DNA of 14,128 nucleotides from contig URDR01000073.1 in assembly GCA_900546645.1 (NCBI GenBank), positions 1 through 14,128 of the forward strand. The letters run 5' to 3'. This document shows, piece by piece, positions 12,302 to 14,128 of the stretch; position 1 is the stretch's first letter, and the number at the start of each line of letters is the position of its first letter. This DNA comes from an uncultured Bacteroides sp. GTDB taxonomy: Bacteria; Bacteroidota; Bacteroidia; Bacteroidales; Bacteroidaceae. Position numbers and translations under genes: made by a program. Under the pieces are notes generated by a model that was given only the letters and a program-made list of their open reading frames with translations, had not been told where the DNA came from and ran no database searches.

Positions 12302-13627
12302 TCACTGAATTTGATAAGCCTCAATTTTACGATATAAAGTTGCCAGTCCTATCTTCAGCAGGCGGGCCGTTTCAGTCTTATTACCATGCGTATATTGCAA
12401 TACTTTCGTAATGTGTTTCCGCTCAATGGCCGCCAGTTCAAACTCATCTGCACCATTCGTATCGCTGCATAAATGACCTTGAAACTCTATTGGCAAATCT
12501 TCCAATGTAATCTGCCCGTCACATATAATGGCACTCCGCTCTATCACATTTCTAAGCTCACGCACATTCCCCCTCCACTCTCCTTTCTGCAAAGCCGAGA
12601 GTACCTTCCCATTAATAGCATCTATATGCTTCCCAAGCTTTAATGAAAACCTTTCCAAAAACAAGTTAGCCAGTTCTTCAATATCTTCTTTACGTTCACG
12701 AAGTGAAGGAAGCTGTATCTGAAAAACAGAAAGACGGAAATAAAGGTCTTCACGGAAATTACCTTTTTTAATTTCCTCCTTCAAATTACGGTTCGTTGCC
12801 GAAATGATACGCACATCTACCTTAGTAGGCTGAGTATCCCCTATTTTGATATACTCTCCGGTTTCAATCACACGCAACAAACGAGCTTGCAACTCGAATG
12901 CCATCTCACCTATTTCATCCAAGAAAAGCGTACCTTGGTGAGCCACTTCAAACAATCCTTTCTTATCTTTCACTGCACCGGTAAATGCACCCGCTTTATA
13001 CCCAAACAGTTCACTTTCCAACAAATCTTTACTGAAAGCCGAACAGTTGATATCTATGATGGGATAAGAAGAGCGGCTGCTAGCCGCATGAATGGCATGA
13101 GCAAAAACCTCCTTACCCGTTCCCGTTTCCCCGGTAAGCAATACAGGGACATCGGTCACAGCAACTTTCTGAGCCAACTTGACCGCTTGCTGCACACAAG
13201 CAGAATGTCCGGTAACCGATTGAAAGGAATAAGCAGGCAAAGGTCGTGTTTTTCCCCGTTGCTTTTCCACTTCCTCTACCGCACGGCTCAAGGTAGGAAT
13301 TATTTTCCGGTTATCATCTCCCTTGGTAATATAATCAAATGCCCCGTTCTTGATGGCCTGTACTCCATCGGCAATATTCCCGTGAGCGGTAAGTAATATA
13401 ATTGCAGCTTCAGGCAGACATTTCCGGATATCTGCAATAAAATCTACTCCGTTACCATCGGGTAAGAATACGTCACACAGCACGACGTCAAATAGCTGTG
13501 TTTTCATCAGCATCAAAGCCGACTGGCAATCGGCAGCTTTGAAAGCCTTATATCCTTCCAGCTCAATCATGCGTGCCAGCAAGTTACGGATAGGCTCTTC
13601 ATCATCAATTACTAATATCTGTATCAT
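12302..13627 (-). CDS. NtrC-family sigma-54-dependent response regulator
   Basis: A 441-residue activator with the full three-domain layout. The receiver (1-120) has the acidic pair D8-D9, phospho-acceptor D52, T80 and K102. The AAA+ domain (about 138-378) has Walker A GETGTGKE (166-173), the sigma-54 contact loop GAFTGA (213-218), Walker B TLFLDEIG (233-240) and WRGNVREL (351-358). The Fis-type helix-turn-helix is at the end (NKTETARLLKIGLATLYRKI, 416-435). It should form a ring when phosphorylated and open sigma-54 promoters from upstream sites. The only kinase-like gene nearby on its strand is truncated. In Bacteroides, regulators of this type sit beside potassium-transport genes, to my knowledge including kdp; here the downstream transporter is trkH. 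A weak -7-like TAAGTTCG lies at 13652-13659. Confidence 0.95.
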   Translation of the reverse strand: MIQILVIDDEEPIRNLLARMIELEGYKAFKAADCQSALMLMKTQLFDVVLCDVFLPDGNGVDFIADIRKCLPEAAIILLTAHGNIADGVQAIKNGAFDYITKGDDNRKIIPTLSRAVEEVEKQRGKTRPLPAYSFQSVTGHSACVQQAVKLAQKVAVTDVPVLLTGETGTGKEVFAHAIHAASSRSSYPIIDINCSAFSKDLLESELFGYKAGAFTGAVKDKKGLFEVAHQGTLFLDEIGEMAFELQARLLRVIETGEYIKIGDTQPTKVDVRIISATNRNLKEEIKKGNFREDLYFRLSVFQIQLPSLRERKEDIEELANLFLERFSLKLGKHIDAINGKVLSALQKGEWRGNVRELRNVIERSAIICDGQITLEDLPIEFQGHLCSDTNGADEFELAAIERKHITKVLQYTHGNKTETARLLKIGLATLYRKIEAYQIQ

Positions 13628-13651
13628 TTCTTTATTGAGGTTTTAAATAAG

Positions 13652-13659
13652 CGAACTTA
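13652..13659 (-). promoter_or_regulatory. Possible -7 element of the response regulator gene
   Basis: TAAGTTCG on the minus strand is one mismatch from TAnnTTTG, with TTTA 20 bp upstream in place of TTTG. It lies 24 bp before the ATG and after the rplT terminator, so the regulator needs a promoter here. Confidence 0.3.
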
Positions 13660-13701
13660 CTTGGCTTGCGCTAAGCTATTAAACATCAATCGATTTCCTG
13701 C

Positions 13702-13744
13702 AAAAAAAGAGGGAGCCAAAGTAGAATACCTTTGGTCCCTCTTT
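13702..13744 (-). terminator. Rho-independent terminator of the rplT transcript
   Basis: On the minus strand AAAGAGGGACCAAAG pairs with CTTTGGCTCCCTCTTT (one bulged base), with an 8-nt loop, followed by a seven-T run. It lies 33 bp after the rplT stop codon. Confidence 0.85.
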
Positions 13745-13776
13745 CCTATTTCTTAATTCCGTATAACCAGGAAAAA

Positions 13777-14127
13777 TTAAGCAGCTTTTGCTTTAGCAAC
13801 AACAGCCTTGAATGCTTCCGGATGGTTCATAGCTAAGTCAGCCAAAACCTTACGGTTGATTTCGATACCTGCTTTGTGCAATGCACCCATCAACTTAGAG
13901 TAAGACATACCTTCCAGACGAGCTGCAGCATTGATACGCTGAATCCACAATGCACGGAAGTTGCGTTTTTTGTTCTTACGGTCACGGTATGCATAAGTCA
14001 AACCTTTTTCCCAAGTATTCTTAGCAACGGTCCAAACGTTTTTTCTTGCACCAAAGTAACCTCTGGTTAAACCTAAAATTTTCTTTCTTCTTGCTCTTGA
14101 AGCAACATGATTTACTGATCTTGGCAT
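13777..14127 (-). CDS. rplT: 50S ribosomal protein L20
   Basis: A complete 116-residue bL20: MPRSVNHVASRARRKKILG at the basic N-terminus that threads into 23S rRNA, then GYFGARKN, YAYRDRKNKKR, FRALWIQRINAAAR and GMSYSKLMGALHKAGIEINR. It is needed for early assembly of the large subunit. The ATG lies one base inside the right edge of the window. In bacteria it normally follows infC and rpmI in one operon, which would lie to the right, outside the window. A strong terminator follows the stop codon, so the response regulator downstream is a separate unit. Codon use is the biased kind of highly expressed genes (many GCT and AAA-type choices). Confidence 0.98.
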   Translation of the reverse strand: MPRSVNHVASRARRKKILGLTRGYFGARKNVWTVAKNTWEKGLTYAYRDRKNKKRNFRALWIQRINAAARLEGMSYSKLMGALHKAGIEINRKVLADLAMNHPEAFKAVVAKAKAA

Positions 14128-14128
14128 A

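Noticed and set aside
12887..13396. 169-codon plus-strand frame
   Set aside because: Antisense shadow of the sigma-54 activator, whose own strand has every catalytic motif.
1..14128. tRNA or rRNA genes
   Set aside because: No cloverleaf with a GTTCRA-type T-arm or rRNA-like stretch was noticed on either strand.

Overview
The window looks like chromosomal DNA of a Bacteroides/Phocaeicola-type gut Bacteroidales. The reasons are several matches to the Bacteroidetes -7 promoter element (TAnnTTTG), weak or absent Shine-Dalgarno sequences, typical family members (GH89, GH109-like, EFR1 flavo-ferredoxin), and a degenerate Bacteroides-type tyrosine integrase. Species cannot be read from the sequence alone.

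Left part (1-1370): the C-terminal end of a radical SAM (SPL-type) protein enters from the left edge. It is followed by mobile-element debris: the first ~88 codons of a tyrosine recombinase on the minus strand, broken by a one-base deletion and then cut off. Beyond it lies a non-coding stretch with a short 12-bp tandem repeat.

Plus-strand block (1494-8405): a secreted GH89 alpha-N-acetylglucosaminidase; a small two-helix membrane protein; a cytoplasmic Gfo/Idh/MocA protein closely resembling GH109 glycosidases; a YqhD-type NADPH alcohol/aldehyde dehydrogenase; and a tight two-gene unit of a freestanding AlaX-like tRNA editing domain and a membrane-anchored NUC1-family nuclease. Two intergenic spacers here hold striking repeats: nested long palindromes before yqhD, and a seven-copy 11-mer cluster before the AlaX-like gene.

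Minus-strand block (8504-14127): an EFR1-type flavodoxin/ferredoxin with a near-consensus promoter and a ~190-nt leader that can fold on itself. Next comes a potassium-related region: the end of an ion channel, the truncated N-terminus of a HAMP sensor kinase, an intact TrkH transporter, a 37-residue membrane peptide, and an intact NtrC-family sigma-54 activator. Finally comes ribosomal protein L20 with its terminator.

The most interesting observation is in the potassium region. Upstream of both trkH and the 37-residue ORF I see a -24/-12 type sigma-54 promoter. Each has one or more copies of TTCTCA-N3-TGAGAA about 100-125 bp upstream, which is the right distance for an enhancer site of the adjacent NtrC-type regulator. 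The partner kinase appears to have been destroyed by deletions, so the regulator may now be an orphan. The layout suggests an eroded K+ (possibly Kdp) locus, now centred on TrkH.
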